A stretch of 60,000 bases of DNA, from the NCBI RefSeq assembly GCF_026151205.1, contig NC_087080.1, positions 16,221,337 to 16,281,336 on the forward strand, given 5' to 3'. The notes below the pieces were generated by a model. The model had not been told where the DNA came from, ran no database searches, and was given only the letters and a program-made list of their open reading frames with translations. This document shows, in pieces, positions 44,101-56,382 of this stretch. The stretch is from Bolinopsis microptera. Taxonomy: Eukaryota; Ctenophora; Tentaculata; Lobata; Bolinopsidae. Within the stretch, counting starts at the first letter, position 1. Each line of letters opens with the position of its first letter. The position numbers and the translations under genes are program-made.

Positions 44101-44366
44101 CACTGAGTTAAGTTGAGACATTGTACTGAGTCAAGTCGAGACATTGCACTGAGTCAAGTCGAGACATTGCACTGAGTCAAGTCGAGACATTGCACTGAGT
44201 CAGGTTGAGACATTGCACTGAGTCAAGTTGAGACATTGCACTGAGTTAAGTCGAGACATTGCACTGAGTCAGGTTGAGACATTGCACTGAGTCAAGTCGA
44301 GACATTGCACTGAGTCAGGTTGAGACATTGCACTGAGTCAAGTTGAGACATTGCACTGGGTCAAGT
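41129..44366. repeat. 23-bp satellite, about 140 copies
   Basis: Units CTGAGTCAAGTTGAGACATTGCA with three main variant classes: GAGCCAAGTTGAG, GAACCAAGTTGAG and GAGTCAAGTCGAG. The left 1.7 kb is rich in the CCAAG variants arranged in repeated higher-order blocks; the right 1.5 kb is dominated by GTCAAGTCGAG with GTTAAG/TTGTACTG blocks. The first unit (41129-41151) is coding sequence of the GGCT-like gene. Confidence 0.97.
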
Positions 44367-45225
44367 TGATCCTTGAATCACACCGCATATAATTTGTTTG
44401 GTCGTGGATTTGGAGGAGCCAGCTGATACAAACTGTTTCCTGTTTCTAAGATATGATTTAAAACAGTTTAACCTAGTTTAAAGCTTACATACATGTTACA
44501 TCTCTGCTTTAAGTTTAAAGCTTGACCCCTTATAATGCTTATTGGGGAGTAAGCTTTGCCGAGGAAGCTAAGTAAACCTGTCTTGTATTAAAAATGTGTC
44601 TTTAGCGTTAAGAAATGCATTTTTACAAAACCTATCCGGGTAGGTACCATTTTTGCTGTTTTTAAAAGCTAGGTGAAAGACCCCATTTTCGAAGGAACTG
44701 TTAACAAAGTGGTAAACCTATGACAGTTTTTAGCAATTTTGAGAGGTTAGATTTTGGTGTCAAGTGTTACGTGGTTTTATTCTTAAATAGGTCGATAAGT
44801 TTATTGAGATTTCAAAGAGTCTTGAATCATAGAAATATTAATTCATTGTTTAAACACATCATATAAAATAATTTCACTCTAGTTCTCAAACTGTTAATGT
44901 ATAAAACTGAAAAATATTTCACACACAAATTCCAAATCTCACAAATCAATAAATTATCTTAGAATTGAACAACAATTACACTTGTTTTGACTGATAAAGG
45001 TTATATTCCAGCACTGCCCTTCCTGCTACTGGAGTATAAACTATAAAGGTTACGGACACATTACGGGAAATATTGTATCATCAGGAAATTATTATTCATA
45101 AATTATCAGCTGTCCTTATTATCGGTTTATAACCAGTAGGTATCAGTTCTGTAGATACAAACATTTACTTATTCTTTAGTAGTAGGGTATACTTATCATC
45201 TGAGCGGATATTTAATCGAAATGAA
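44367..45225. other. Intergenic, nothing recognised
   Basis: AT-rich sequence between the satellite and the Fox gene 3' array. No reading frame or RNA gene was recognised. Confidence 0.4.
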
Positions 45226-45730
45226 GTGGTAGAAGTGAAGTGGTAAAAGACAGAAATGAAGTGGTAGAAGTGAAGTGGTAGAAGACAGAAGTGAAGTGGT
45301 AGAAGTGAAGTGGTAGAAGTGAAGTGGTAGAAGTGAAGTGGTAGAAGTGAAGTGGTAGAAGTGAAGTGGTAGAAGTGAAGTGGTAGAAGTGAAGTGGTAG
45401 AAGTGAAGTGGTAGAAGTGAAGTGGTAGAAGTGAAGTGGTAGAAGTGAAGTGGTAGAAGTGAAGTGGTAGAAGTGAAGTGGTAGAAGTGAAGTGGTAGAA
45501 GTGAAGTGGTAGAAGTGAAGTGGAAGAAGTGAAGTGGTAGAAGTGAAGTGGTAGAAGTGAAGTGGTAGAAGTGAAGTGGTAGAAGTGAAGTGGTAGAAGT
45601 GAAGTGGTAGAAGTGAAGTGGTAGAAGTGAAGTGGTAGAAGTGAAGTGGTAGAAGTGAAGTGGTAGAAGTGAAGTGGTAGAAGTGAAGTGGTAGAAGTGA
45701 AGTGGTAGAAGTGAAGTGGTAGAAGTGAGA
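45226..45730. repeat. 14-bp array (GAAGTGGTAGAAGT)n, about 36 copies
   Basis: Highly uniform 14-bp units with two PAAGACA-type interruptions at the left end (AAGACAGAA). The array begins about 21 bp downstream of the stop codon of the minus-strand Fox gene, so it probably lies in its 3' UTR. Confidence 0.95.
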
Positions 45731-45751
45731 TGGAAGACTCAGTTAATTGCC

Positions 45752-48700
45752 TCAAGTGACAGTGGGATAATATTGAGGTGGGGTAGGGGTTTGGGGTGGT
45801 GCGCCATTTAGATAGCTTGTAGGGTCGGGAGGAGGTAAGGCGTCCTGTCCCGAAAAGTTTAGCAGTCTGTGAGCTTCGAACCTCCTTAGCGACCAGTCAT
45901 TCTGAAAGTAATAGTAATAGTAATATGTACCATCATTCTGAAAGAAGGCCACAAATAAAAATATTGTAAGTTTTTTAGTTGTTATTTGACGGGAACTTAA
46001 AAGTCAATAAACAGGACAATGTCACTACTACTACTACTACTAGTCGCATAGAATTGCAAGCTTTTGTTGCCCCAACCTCACCTCATTGTGGAAGTTGAAA
46101 GGGCCGGGAGGGTAAGAGTAGGGGTCTGGTATTGGAGGGTAGTGGATGTAGCCTCCAGTCTGAGGGTCAGGTGGAGGTGGCACATCTTTCAGGGACTGCA
46201 CACTGAAATAGGGTCATTAAAGGGGGGGGGGGGGTCACCCTGAAATAGGGTCATTAAAGGGGCTGAAATAGGGTCATTAAAGGGGGGGGGGGGGTCACCC
46301 TGAAATAGGGTCATTAAAGGGGGGGGGGGGGGTCACCCTGAAATAGGGTCATTAAGGGGGGGGGGGGGGGGTCACCCTGAAATAGGGTCATTAAGGGGGG
46401 GGGGTCACCCTGAAATAGGGTCATTAAAGGGGGGGGGGAGTCACCCTTAAATAGGGTCAGTAAAGGGGGGGGGTCACACTGAAATAGGGTCATTAAGGGG
46501 GGGGGGGGGGTCACACTGAAATAGGGTCATTAAGGGGGGGGGGTCACCCTGAAATAGGGTCATTAAGGGGGGGGGGGGGTCACCCTGAAATAGGGTCATT
46601 AAGGGGGGGGGGGGGTCACCCTGAAATAGGGTCATTAAAGGGGGGGGTCACCCTGAAATAGGGTCATTAAAGGGGGGGGGGTCACCCTGAAATAGGGTCA
46701 TTAAAGGGGGGGGGTCACCCTGAAATAGGGTCATTAAAGGGGGGGGGGTCACCCTGAAATAGGGTCATTAAAGGGGGGGGGGGGAGTCACCCTGAAATAG
46801 GGTCATTAAAGGGGGGGGGGGAGTCACCCTGAAATAGGGTCATTAAAGGGGTGGGGGTCACCCTGAAATAGGGTCATTAAAGGGGGGGGGGGGTCACCCT
46901 GATGTTAAAACACCGACTAATCAATGTGAAGACTACAAAAATAGGGTTAATAATAAAATTTTACCGCAAATGACGGAGAGTTGTGAATTAATCATTAAAT
47001 CTTACACCTAATACCTTATAAGAATGTTAGCATGACAAATAACCTGTTAATATTGAGTCTGGGAGTGTGGTTACTGTGGTTACTGTGGTTACTGTGGTTA
47101 CTGTGGTTACTGTTGACCTCGCTAACCAGGTTCTCTATAGTAAAGAGGCTGTTGTCAGAGTGCAAGTACCGGTCATCCTCACTCATCATTACCCCTTGAG
47201 TGTAGTGAGGTGGAGAGAATCCCCCTGATTAAGTAATAACTGGTCAAAATTGAAGACGATAATCTTAATGTTGATTATTTCTGGGTAGTTGGAGTGGCGT
47301 GACATAAGGATCATCTTAATGTTAATTATTTCTGGGTAGTTGGGCGTGACGATCATGTTAATCGCACTTCTTACCATTATGATTGGGTCTCTTGAACCTC
47401 TTTCTCCTCCTCCGGAAACTGCCGTTATCGAACATGTCTTCAGCAGCAGGGTCGAGTGCCCAGTAGTTACCTTTACCTGGCTTACCCGGCTCTCTCGGAA
47501 CCTGAACATACACTTTATTTTAACGCTCACTTTCGAGTGAAACTAGCTTAGAAACTTCCATTGATAAAATTAAGAACCAAAGCACTATTAGTACAATCAC
47601 CGGCAGCTAACCAAAGCACTATTAGTACAATCACCGGCAGCTCACCTAAAATATGCTTGGACTCAACAATTTCCAATTGCAATATTATATTAGGTTTTAT
47701 ATAAAATATGGTTTTGCTTGCTTTAATTGATACTGAATAACATTGTATCGTTTTCCTAAAAGTATTGTTTTTTGTTTATCGTTCCTATCACTAGATCAGT
47801 GCCCACTGCGTGTATCTAATACTTTACGCAGCTCCCTCACACGAGTACAAAGTGACAAATGGAATCGAGGAGGTATGATCACGTGTTGCCCACGTGTTGC
47901 CCACGTGTTGCCCACGTGTTGGTTTAAAGTGAGCTCCAGGTAACTGGGAAGTAGAAGCAGGGTGTGCACACTTCCTAGCCTCACTGTCACGTGACACATG
48001 TAGTTAGTCACGTGGTAAAACCTGGTCGCTGTTTGTTTAAGACGGGTAGTAACTTCCGTTACACACGCTAAATCAAGTTGTATTTACACGACCATAATAA
48101 ACGCTGGACTAGTCTGGTTCAAATATTCGAGCATTTTAAAGCAACACAATCAAGGCGTGGAGTTGAAATTCTGACGAAAACGGAGATAGAAAGAAACCTT
48201 GACGAAGCAATCGTTAAGACTGAGATTGTGGCGAATACTGTTCTGCCACCCTTGTTTGTTGTCTTTGTAGTATGGGAACTTCTCCATGATGAACTCGTAT
48301 ATCTGGGCTAATGTCAACCTGAAATTAGTCGGAATGAAAATAAAACAGGGAAATTGTATAAAAACCAGAAAATTTAATGAGCTTGAATACGGAGCCAGGT
48401 TATTGACACACAGTGTCACCTGATGGCACACTGTGTATTTGTCTAGATAGCTAAATAAACTCAACATAGAACAATATTATTATTATCATTTTTAGTTGAT
48501 TAAGTAAACTAAAATCTTTGGATAGCCCTTATTGTTTGTAATGGTCATATGTAAACTTTATTTGTTTGTCTAACATGTTTTTGCAAATTTGTTATTTACA
48601 TTTCCAAGTATTAAACAACTGCTCAGTTTCTACTGTTTTATTTTGTCTTTGTTGCTTCGTTACTGTAGACTCCAAAAACTGACTGCATAAATTATACCTA

Positions 48701-51700
48701 ACAAGTAACAATATGGTATGTTTGGGACTATCCTTGTGCTTGATAGTTGATACACTGTTACTTGCTGTATTAGTGTGTTATATATATACAGGTAGAATAA
48801 TACAGCCTGCTCCATTTAAGTCTGAGGTAATCCAATATCGTGGCCACATTTTCCTGACCTCTTAATATTTATGTGATAATGAAGCAAGTATTTCTACACA
48901 AGCTTTCATTGTAGGTCACGTAGTCTTCACCTGTCCCACGATTGGTGGAGTTCAGGCCTCCTCCTCATCTCATTGGCCCCCAGCTCTTACTGAGTTAATT
49001 CAATGATAGATCTACACCCGGTAATTCTATTTATTATACTTTGCTGGCTGCATCAGGTCATTTGTGATTGGCCGGGGAGCGTGCCTGTGATAATGATCAC
49101 GAAGTCTGATTGGTTGTTGTTTTTACCACGTGATATTATTCATGATTTGTTAGGCAGCTCCAAGGCAACAATGGAATAAGAGCCTTTCGGGGGCCGAGGA
49201 CAATGTTTACATTGCGAAAGAATAACAAAATTAAGAGGCAAAATAAACAAGAATCGTCTCAGATATTCATTTTCTGTCTTTGGTTTTGATTACGCGACTT
49301 GCTCCATTCCAAAAATTTTTATTTGCAGCGTAAAAAATAGGAAAAATTGAATTAAGTTGTGACTACCCGCTGTTTAAGTTGTGACTTGTGTAACTTTATA
49401 ATATAAAACTAAAGGTTTAACCTGGAATCTTTTGCCGCCAATACTATACCAATACAATACAGCCTACTACACATACTATACATACAGCCAACATGATTTT
49501 CTAAAAATCATTTTGTCAGATTTTGTCTGGAAAGCTGTGGTCAATAAAAGAACGGATAACAATATTGCGCTGTGGTAGAATTTCAGCCATGCAATAATAA
49601 AAACATGTTTTAAAGTATGTCGGCCAGAAATAACTCATATAACTCAAATAACTCATACTGAAACAAATCACTAAATTTTCTTTAATTGGGTAAGAGTACT
49701 TTCTTTGCTGAACCCCATGCAGCGGATATTTAACATTAACATCATGTCCGCAACCGTAAATAATTCCATCGCCGATAGTTAGACTAAAAGAACCTCGGGA
49801 GAGAGGAAGGTGTTGCAGGACAACAAACGTAGTAGTAGATACAAACGTTGAGACAAACAAATCTTTTAAATGTTTATTAGTTGAACTTACTTTTTCTCGG
49901 GGGAGTTTTTAATTGCCATGGTAATGAGGGCGATGTAGGAGTAAGGAGATTTAGCAGCGGAGGGAGATGTTCTGGGCCTGCTTCTACTTTTACCTGCTGT
50001 ATTAGTGTGTTACCTGCTGTATTAGTGTGTTACCTGCTGTATTGGTGTGTTACCTGCTGTATTGGTGTGTTATCTGCTGTATTAGTGTGTTACCTGCTGT
50101 ATTAGTGTGTTACCTGCTGTATTAGTGTGTTACCTGCTGTATTAGTGTGTTACCTGCTGTATTAGTGTGTTACCTGCTGTATTAGTGTGTTACCTGCTGT
50201 ATTAGTGTGTTACCTGCTGTATTAGTGTGTTACCTGCTGTATTAGTGTGTTACCTGCTGTATTAGTGTGTTACCTGCTGTATTAGTGTGTTACCTGCTGT
50301 ATTAGTGTGTTACCTGCTGTATTAGTGTGTTACCTGCTGTATTAGTGTGTTACCTGCTGTATTAGTGTGTTACCTGCTGTATTAGTGTGTTACCTGCTGT
50401 ATTAGTGTGTTACCTGCTGTATTAGTGTGTTACCTGCTGTATTAGTGTGTTACCTGCTGTATTAGTGTGTTACCTGCTGTATTAGTGTGTTACCTGCTGT
50501 ATTAGTGTGTTACCTGCTGTATTAGTGTGTTACCTGCTGTATTAGTGTGTACCTGCTGTATTAGTGTGTTACCTGCTGTATTAGTGTGTTACCTGCTGTA
50601 TTAGTGTGTTACCTGCTGTATTAGTGTGTTACCTGCTGTATTAGTGTGTTACCTGCTGTATTAGTGTGTTACCTGCTGTATTAGTGTGTTACCTGCTGTA
50701 TTAGTGTGTTACCTGCTGTATTAGTGTGTTACCTGCTGTATTAGTGTGTTACCTGCTGTATTAGTGTGTTACCTGCTGTATTGGTGTGTTACCTGCTGTA
50801 TTAGTGTGTTACCTGCTGTATTAGTGTGTTACCTGCTGTATTGGTGTGTTACCTGCTGTATTAGTGTGTTACCTGCTGTATTGGTGTGTTACCTGCTGTA
50901 TTAGTGTGTTACCTGCTGTATTAGTGTCTTACCTGCTGTATTAGTGTGTTACCTGCTGTATTGGTGTGTTACCTGCTGTATTAGTGTGTTACCTGCTGTA
51001 TTGGTGTGTTACCTGCTGTATTAGTGTGTTACCTGCTGTATTAGTGTCTTACCTGCTGTATTAGTGTGTTACCTGCTGTATTAGTGTCTTACCTGCTGTA
51101 TTAGTGTGTTACCTGCTGTATTAGTGTGTTTCCTGCTGTATTAGTGTGTTACCTGCTGTATTAGTGTGTTACCTGCTGTATTGGTGTGTTACCTGCTGTA
51201 TTGGTGTGTTACCTGCTGTATTAGTGTGTTTCCTGCTGTATTAGTGTGTTACCTGCTGTATTAGTGTGTTACCTGCTGTATTAGTGTGTTACCTGCTGTA
51301 TTAGTGTGTTACCTGCTGTATTGGTGTGTTACCTGCTGTATTAGTGTGTTACCTGCTGTATTAGTGTGTTACCTGCTGTATTAGTGTGTTACCTGCTGTA
51401 TTGGTGTGTTACCTGCTGTATTGGTGTGTTACCTGCTGTATTGGTGTGTTACCTGCTGTATTAGTGTGTTACCTGCTGTATTAGTGTGTTACCTGCTGTA
51501 TTAGTGTGTTACATGCTGTATTAGTGTGTTACCTGCCGTATTGGTGTGTTACCTGCTGTATTAGTGTGTTACCTGCTGTATTAGTGTGTTACCTGCTGTA
51601 TTAGTGTGTTACCTGCTGTATTAGTGTGTTACCTGCTGTTATTGTTAGAATTTGTGTTTTGTAGAAAAAAGCTTGATTTTTATCATACTTTAAATTAAAA

Positions 51701-53033
51701 TTAAAATGTTACTTTGCTGCAATAGCTTTGCGTTCTATTTAACTCTGATAGCAAGATTTGGATTGTATTTGTTTCTGTGAGAAAAACGTTGGTAAAAGTG
51801 CTGGTTGTAGAGTTGAGCTGAAACTTCATTACTGTATAATAAAGTATATAAAGAGACTAACATTTGGTAGCATGAGTGTATTGGAGTTCCGTCAAATCAT
51901 AATCAGCCTCCATACTATCCAGATAGCTGTGGTGCTGGCCAGGTATCATGTTGAAATAGTAGTTGTCAGGGTGCCCTATGGGCGGCATACTCCCCATTCC
52001 TCCACCCATCTGACCAGGCGACAGAGGGCGACTGTTAGTCCACATTTGGGGTTGCTGGGGGAAATTTAGTTACCCAGGGTAATTTGGACACGTTACCCAT
52101 GGTAATGTGAACACGTTACCCAGGGTTATGTGGATGTGTTACTCGGGGTAATGTGGGCACATGACTCTAAATCTCTGGGAGGGGTTGAGCACCACATTTT
52201 AGATGGCAATGATTGTTGCTCTTTTCTGTATGGATTTGAGGTTGATGTAAGTTAAAGATATCGACAGTTATTTTCATATTTGAGAATTTTACAATTTTCT
52301 GATATACTCCAACAATTGAACTTATTTGAAAGTTGAAATTTTGTTTTCCGGGTTATATAAAAATGTTTCCTGCGAAGTCTGTTTCATCCCGATCCGGAGA
52401 AGTGTCGTGATGTAAAAATGGAATTTTGTAAAGAAATTCGGTAATCATTAGAATAAATCAAATGATTTTGCCCACATTATTTATTCCCGGCCAAGATTAC
52501 CTCTACATTGATTATTTCAAGTTGGTGACGAGATTAACGTCATCTATCATATAAAATGTTAATAGATATTTCTTGTGTAAATGTAAGTAGCAGAATGTAC
52601 ACTGGAGATATTTTAAGAACCATTTCAATTATAATTTTTGGGCATTAAGCAAATCATTTAATCATATATAAATCCGCGAATAATCAGTGAACAAATCAGG
52701 GGGGGAGGGGGGGTTCTTGAACAATTCAATAAAACAAATTTAAGTGAGCTCATCTATTCTCCGGAATTTAACTTATGTGACATAATGAGAGTAACGTACC
52801 ATTACAGGGTTACCAGGGGTGACGTGGTGGATGGAGTTGTAGGCAGGATGGCAGGGGAGGCCCGCTAAAGGGTCCCTTATTCCATACATATCAGGGATAT
52901 AGAACTGGGAGGCAGGGGATTTGAGAGGGTCGGGAGGCAGGGTAGAGGGGTGGGGGTGCCCTGCTGGTGACTCCAGACTCCTAATTTCAGGCTTTATGTC
53001 GATTACAGGCTTCTCATCCACACAAGACGTCAT
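45752..53033 (-). CDS. Forkhead (Fox) transcription factor A, complete eight-exon model
   Basis: Coding exons, 5' to 3' on the minus strand: 53033-52800, 52054-51862, 49993-49891, 48318-48198, 47501-47375, 47194-47044, 46202-46082 and 45901-45752; about 399 residues with every phase matching. ATG 53033 follows an in-frame TAA. Exons 3-5 encode the DNA-binding forkhead domain: [20 protein letters not shown], then [17 protein letters not shown], helix 3 [15 protein letters not shown], and wing 2 [17 protein letters not shown] with RRRRKRFKR. The rest is Pro/Gly/Tyr-rich, as in transactivation regions, with an in-frame Asn-His-Ser repeat in exon 6. A class I (FoxC/D/E-like) family member; the subfamily is unresolved. 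Weak points: the donors of exon 2 (GTTAGT) and exon 4 (GTTTCT). The last exon has a second possible acceptor at about 45939. Confidence 0.88.
46203..46905 (-). repeat. G-run array reproducing a Fox splice acceptor, about 20 copies
   Basis: Units CTGAAATAGGGTCATTAA plus a run of 7-13 G and GTCAC. On the minus (sense) strand each unit reads AATGACCCTATTTCAG|GGTGAC. The real acceptor of Fox exon 7 is the terminal copy, CCCTATTTCAG|TGTGCA. The array fills most of the intron, with G-runs on the template strand. Confidence 0.92.
47200..47374. repeat. Intronic duplication with ATTATTTCTGGGTAGTTG
   Basis: A segment of about 65 bp (CTTAATGTTGATTATTTCTG ... GTTGG) is present twice, at about 47261-47300 and 47313-47350, in the Fox intron between exons 6 and 5. 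Another 33-bp duplication (ACCAAAGCACTATTAGTAC) lies at 47577-47645 in the next intron. Confidence 0.7.
47880..48014. promoter_or_regulatory. Cluster of six CACGTG E-boxes in a Fox intron
   Basis: CACGTG occurs at 47880, 47891, 47902 and 47913 (an exact 11-bp spacing, one helical turn, in a CACGTGTTGCC repeat), then at 47988 and 48009. Palindromic CACGTG is the core site of several bHLH and bHLH-zip factors. Whether it is regulatory or simply a small minisatellite is not decided. Confidence 0.45.
49994..51640 (-). repeat. 20-bp satellite abutting the forkhead exon, about 82 copies
   Basis: Units TTACCTGCTGTATTAGTGTG with a few GGTG and GTCTT variants. On the sense (minus) strand each unit contains TACAGCAG|GTAA. 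The first forkhead-domain exon starts at exactly this word, so its acceptor is the terminal unit. A lone copy of the unit (TTGCTGTATTAGTGTGTTA) is found at about 48762-48781. Confidence 0.95.
51641..51861. other. Intron remnant beside the satellite
   Basis: AT-rich unique sequence between the 20-bp satellite and the donor of Fox exon 2. Confidence 0.4.
52070..52160. repeat. 30-bp degenerate repeat beside a Fox acceptor
   Basis: About three units of GTTACCCAGGGTAATGTGGA type start about 15 bp upstream (in transcript sense) of the acceptor of Fox exon 2. Confidence 0.75.
52161..52799. other. Fox intron 1, nothing recognised
   Basis: AT-rich with a short G-run near 52699. No coding segment was seen. 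Confidence 0.4.
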
Positions 53034-53281
53034 CACGTGTTAAACAATTATACAAAACAAAACAAACAATATGACTGTTTTAACAAGCTCCTCTTAGTGG
53101 TGTTCAGCCAGAAAGCAAACACCTGCACTGACAAATGTACGGCTGGGTGGTATCCTCAACTGTTTCGACATAGCGTCACACGGTCACGTGACACTGACGT
53201 GAGGACACGTGAATACATTTCCTACTATAGCAACCACTTGACAACGACACGTGGGCAGGTCACATGATTCTAGGTCACGTG
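53034..53281 (-). promoter_or_regulatory. Candidate 5' region of the Fox gene with five CACGTG sites
   Basis: Immediately upstream of ATG 53033 are CACGTG words at 53034, 53185, 53206, 53248 and 53276. This is a denser set than elsewhere in the window except the intronic cluster. No TATA box or transcription start could be fixed. Confidence 0.4.
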
Positions 53282-53478
53282 ATCACTTTTACACAAATAG
53301 GATGCGGTTTGTAACAAGTTGGGAAATAAAAAATATCTCAGGTATTTATCTTATCTGTATATAATTCTAATACATTTGAGGGATCACGCTAATACGTAAT
53401 CACGCCACTCAACATTCTCTTGACTGAGATATTTTATAGAGACAATAAGATAATGTGACCGGTAAAATGCTTGTTACT

Positions 53479-54830
53479 CAGAACTCTATACCCAGTGTTA
53501 TCCCCTATTGTATCATAAGAACTCTATACCCAGTGTTATCCCCTATTGTATCATAAGAACTCTATACCCAGTGTTATCCCCTATTGTATCATAAGAACTC
53601 TATACCCAGTGTTATCCCCTATTGTATCATAAGAACTCTATACCCAGTGTTATCCCCTATTGTATCATAAGAACTCTATACCCAGTGTTATCCCCTATTG
53701 TATCATAAGAACTCTATACCCAGTGTTATCCCCTATTGTATCATAAGAACTCTATACCCAGTGTTATCCCCTATTGTATCATAAGAACTCTATACCCAGT
53801 GTTATCCCCTATTGTATCATAAGAACTCTATACCCAGTGTTATCCCCTACTGTATCATAAGAACTCTATACCCAGTGTTATCCCCTATTGTATCATAAGA
53901 ACTCTATACCCAGTGTTATCCCCTATTGTATCATAAGAACTCTATACCCAGTGTTATCCCCTATTGTATCATAAGAACTCTATACCCAGTGTTATCCCCT
54001 ATTGTATCATAAGAACTCTATACCCAGTGTTATCCCCTATTGTATCATAAGAACTCTATACCCAGTGTTATCCCCTATTGTATCATAAGAACTCTATACC
54101 CAGTGTTATCCCCTACTGTATCATAAGAACTCTATACCCAGTGTTATCCCCTATTGTATCATAAGAACTCTATACCCAGTGTTATCCCCTATTGTATCAT
54201 AAGAACTCTATACCCAGTGTTATCCCCTATTGTATCATAAGAACTCTATACCCAGTGTTATCCCCTATTGTATCATAAGAACTCTATACCCAGTGTTATC
54301 CCCTATTGTATCATAAGAACTCTATACCCAGTGTTATCCCCTATTGTATCATAAGAACTCTATACCCAGTGTTATCCCCTATTGTATCATAAGAACTCTA
54401 TACCCAGTGTTATCCCCTATTGTATCATAAGAACTCTATACCCAGTGTTATCCCCTATTGTATCATAAGAACTCTATACCTAGTGTTATCCCCTATTGTA
54501 TCATAAGAACTCTATACCCAGTGTTATCCCCTACTGTATCATAAGAACTCTATACCCAGTGTTATCCCCTACTGTATCATAAGAACTCTATACCCAGTGT
54601 TATCCCCTATTGTATCATAAGAACTCTATACCCAGTGTTATCCCCTATTGTATCATAAGAACTCTATACCCAGTGTTATCCCCTATTGTATCATAAGAAC
54701 TCTATACCCAGTGTTATCCCCTATTGTATCATAAGAACTCTATACCCAGTGTTATCCCCTATTGTATCATAAGAACTCTATACCCAGTGTTATCCCCTAT
54801 TGTTAATTGTATCATAAGAACTCACATTTT
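53479..54830. repeat. 38-bp tandem repeat, about 35 copies
   Basis: Units AGAACTCTATACCCAGTGTT plus ATCCCCTATTGTATCATA, almost perfectly homogeneous (only a few CTACTG and CCTAGTG variants). It lies upstream of the Fox gene, between the two Fox loci. Confidence 0.97.
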
Positions 54831-55141
54831 ACAGTTATATTAATATATTATTATGTATATATTTTTGGAAGGATGAATATTGGAAGAAAATGTCGCACTA
54901 ATATAATATATACCTTAGAATAAAAATATTTAATCTACAACAAATTTAATAAAATTGTTAACCATAATTGTTGTAAACCAAATTTAATACGACTAAATTG
55001 ATTTTGAATAAAATTAATAGCGAATTAAAATTTTTGTAGACTTATGAATTTTTATTATGACTCCAAATTTGTTAAAACTATCATAGTTATTTATCACCAA
55101 ATTTTGTTCAATGAAATCAATATAAAAATTAATAACTATCG
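54831..55141. other. AT-rich non-coding spacer
   Basis: Very AT-rich sequence with no gene or repeat structure seen. Confidence 0.5.
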
Positions 55142-55832
55142 CCTGCAGCTGAGGACATGTCTCCTGCACCTGAGGTCATGTCCCCTGCACCTGAAGACAT
55201 GTCCCCTGCACCTGAAGACATGTCCCCGTACCTGAGGACATGTACCCTGCACCTGAAAACATGTCCCCGCACCTGAAGACATGTTCCCTGCACCTGAAGA
55301 CATGTCCCCTGCACCTGAAGACATGTCCCCATACCTGAAGACATGTCCCCGTACCTGAGGACATGTACCCTGCACCTGAAAACATGTCCCCGCACCTGAA
55401 GACATGTTCCCTGCACCTGAAGACATGTCCCCTGCACCTGAGGACATGTACCCTGCACCTGAAGACATGTCCCCTGCACCTGAGGACATGTACCCTGCAC
55501 CTGAAGACATGTCCCTGCACCTGAAGACATGTCCCCTGCACCTGAAGACATGTCCCCTGCACCTGAAGACATGTACCCTGCACCTGAAGACATGTCTCCT
55601 GCACCTGAAGACAAGTACCCTGCACCTGAAGACATGTACCCTGCACCTGAAGACATGTCCCCGTACCTGAGGACATGTACCCTGCACCTGAAGACATGTC
55701 CTCTGCACCTGAAGACAAGTACCCTGCACCTGAAGACATGTACCCTGCACCTGAAGACATGTACCCTGCACCTGAAGACATGTACTCTGCACCTGAAGAC
55801 ATGTCCCCTGCACCTGAAGACATGTCCCCTTA
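55142..55832. repeat. 20-21-bp tandem repeat (CCTGCACCTGAAGACATGTC), about 33 copies
   Basis: Mostly 21-bp units, with 20-bp variants lacking one C. The 21-bp period keeps overlapping reading frames open on both strands; these have no family features and are not genes. Units contain CACCTG and ACATGT words. Confidence 0.95.
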
Positions 55833-55971
55833 ATTATTAAGTCGCGAGATATAAGTAGTGTGAAATATACACGTGCTCCCTGGTAGCACCACAAAATGAT
55901 ATTCCCTTAATTCTGTTCCACCTCATACAGTGAGGAAAAGCTGTATATAATTACTTCATCATGCAAAATTA

Positions 55972-56382
55972 CGGGGTATGCAATGTCACGGGGTATGCAA
56001 TGTCACGGGGTATGCAATGTCACGGGGTATGCAATGTCACGGGGTATGCAATGTCACGGGGTATGCAATGTCACGGGGTATGCAATGTCACGGGGTATGC
56101 AATGTCACGGGGTATGCAATGTCACGGGGTATGCAATATCACGGGGTATGCAATGTCACGGGGTATGAAATGTCACGGGGTATGCAATGTCACGGGGTAT
56201 GCAATGTCACGGGGTATGCAATATCACGGGGTATGCAATGTCACGGGGTATGAAATGTCACGGGGTATGAAATGTCACGGGGTATGCAATGTCACGGGGT
56301 ATGCAATGTCACGGGGTATGCAATATCACGGGGTATGGAATATCACGGGGTATGCAATGTCACGGGATATGCAATATCACGG
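55972..56382. repeat. 17-bp array (GCAATGTCACGGGGTAT)n, about 24 copies
   Basis: Uniform 17-bp units with GAAATG and CAATATC variants. Seventeen bp is not a multiple of three, yet all three frames are open (ATG in each unit), which explains the spurious reading frames. Confidence 0.95.
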
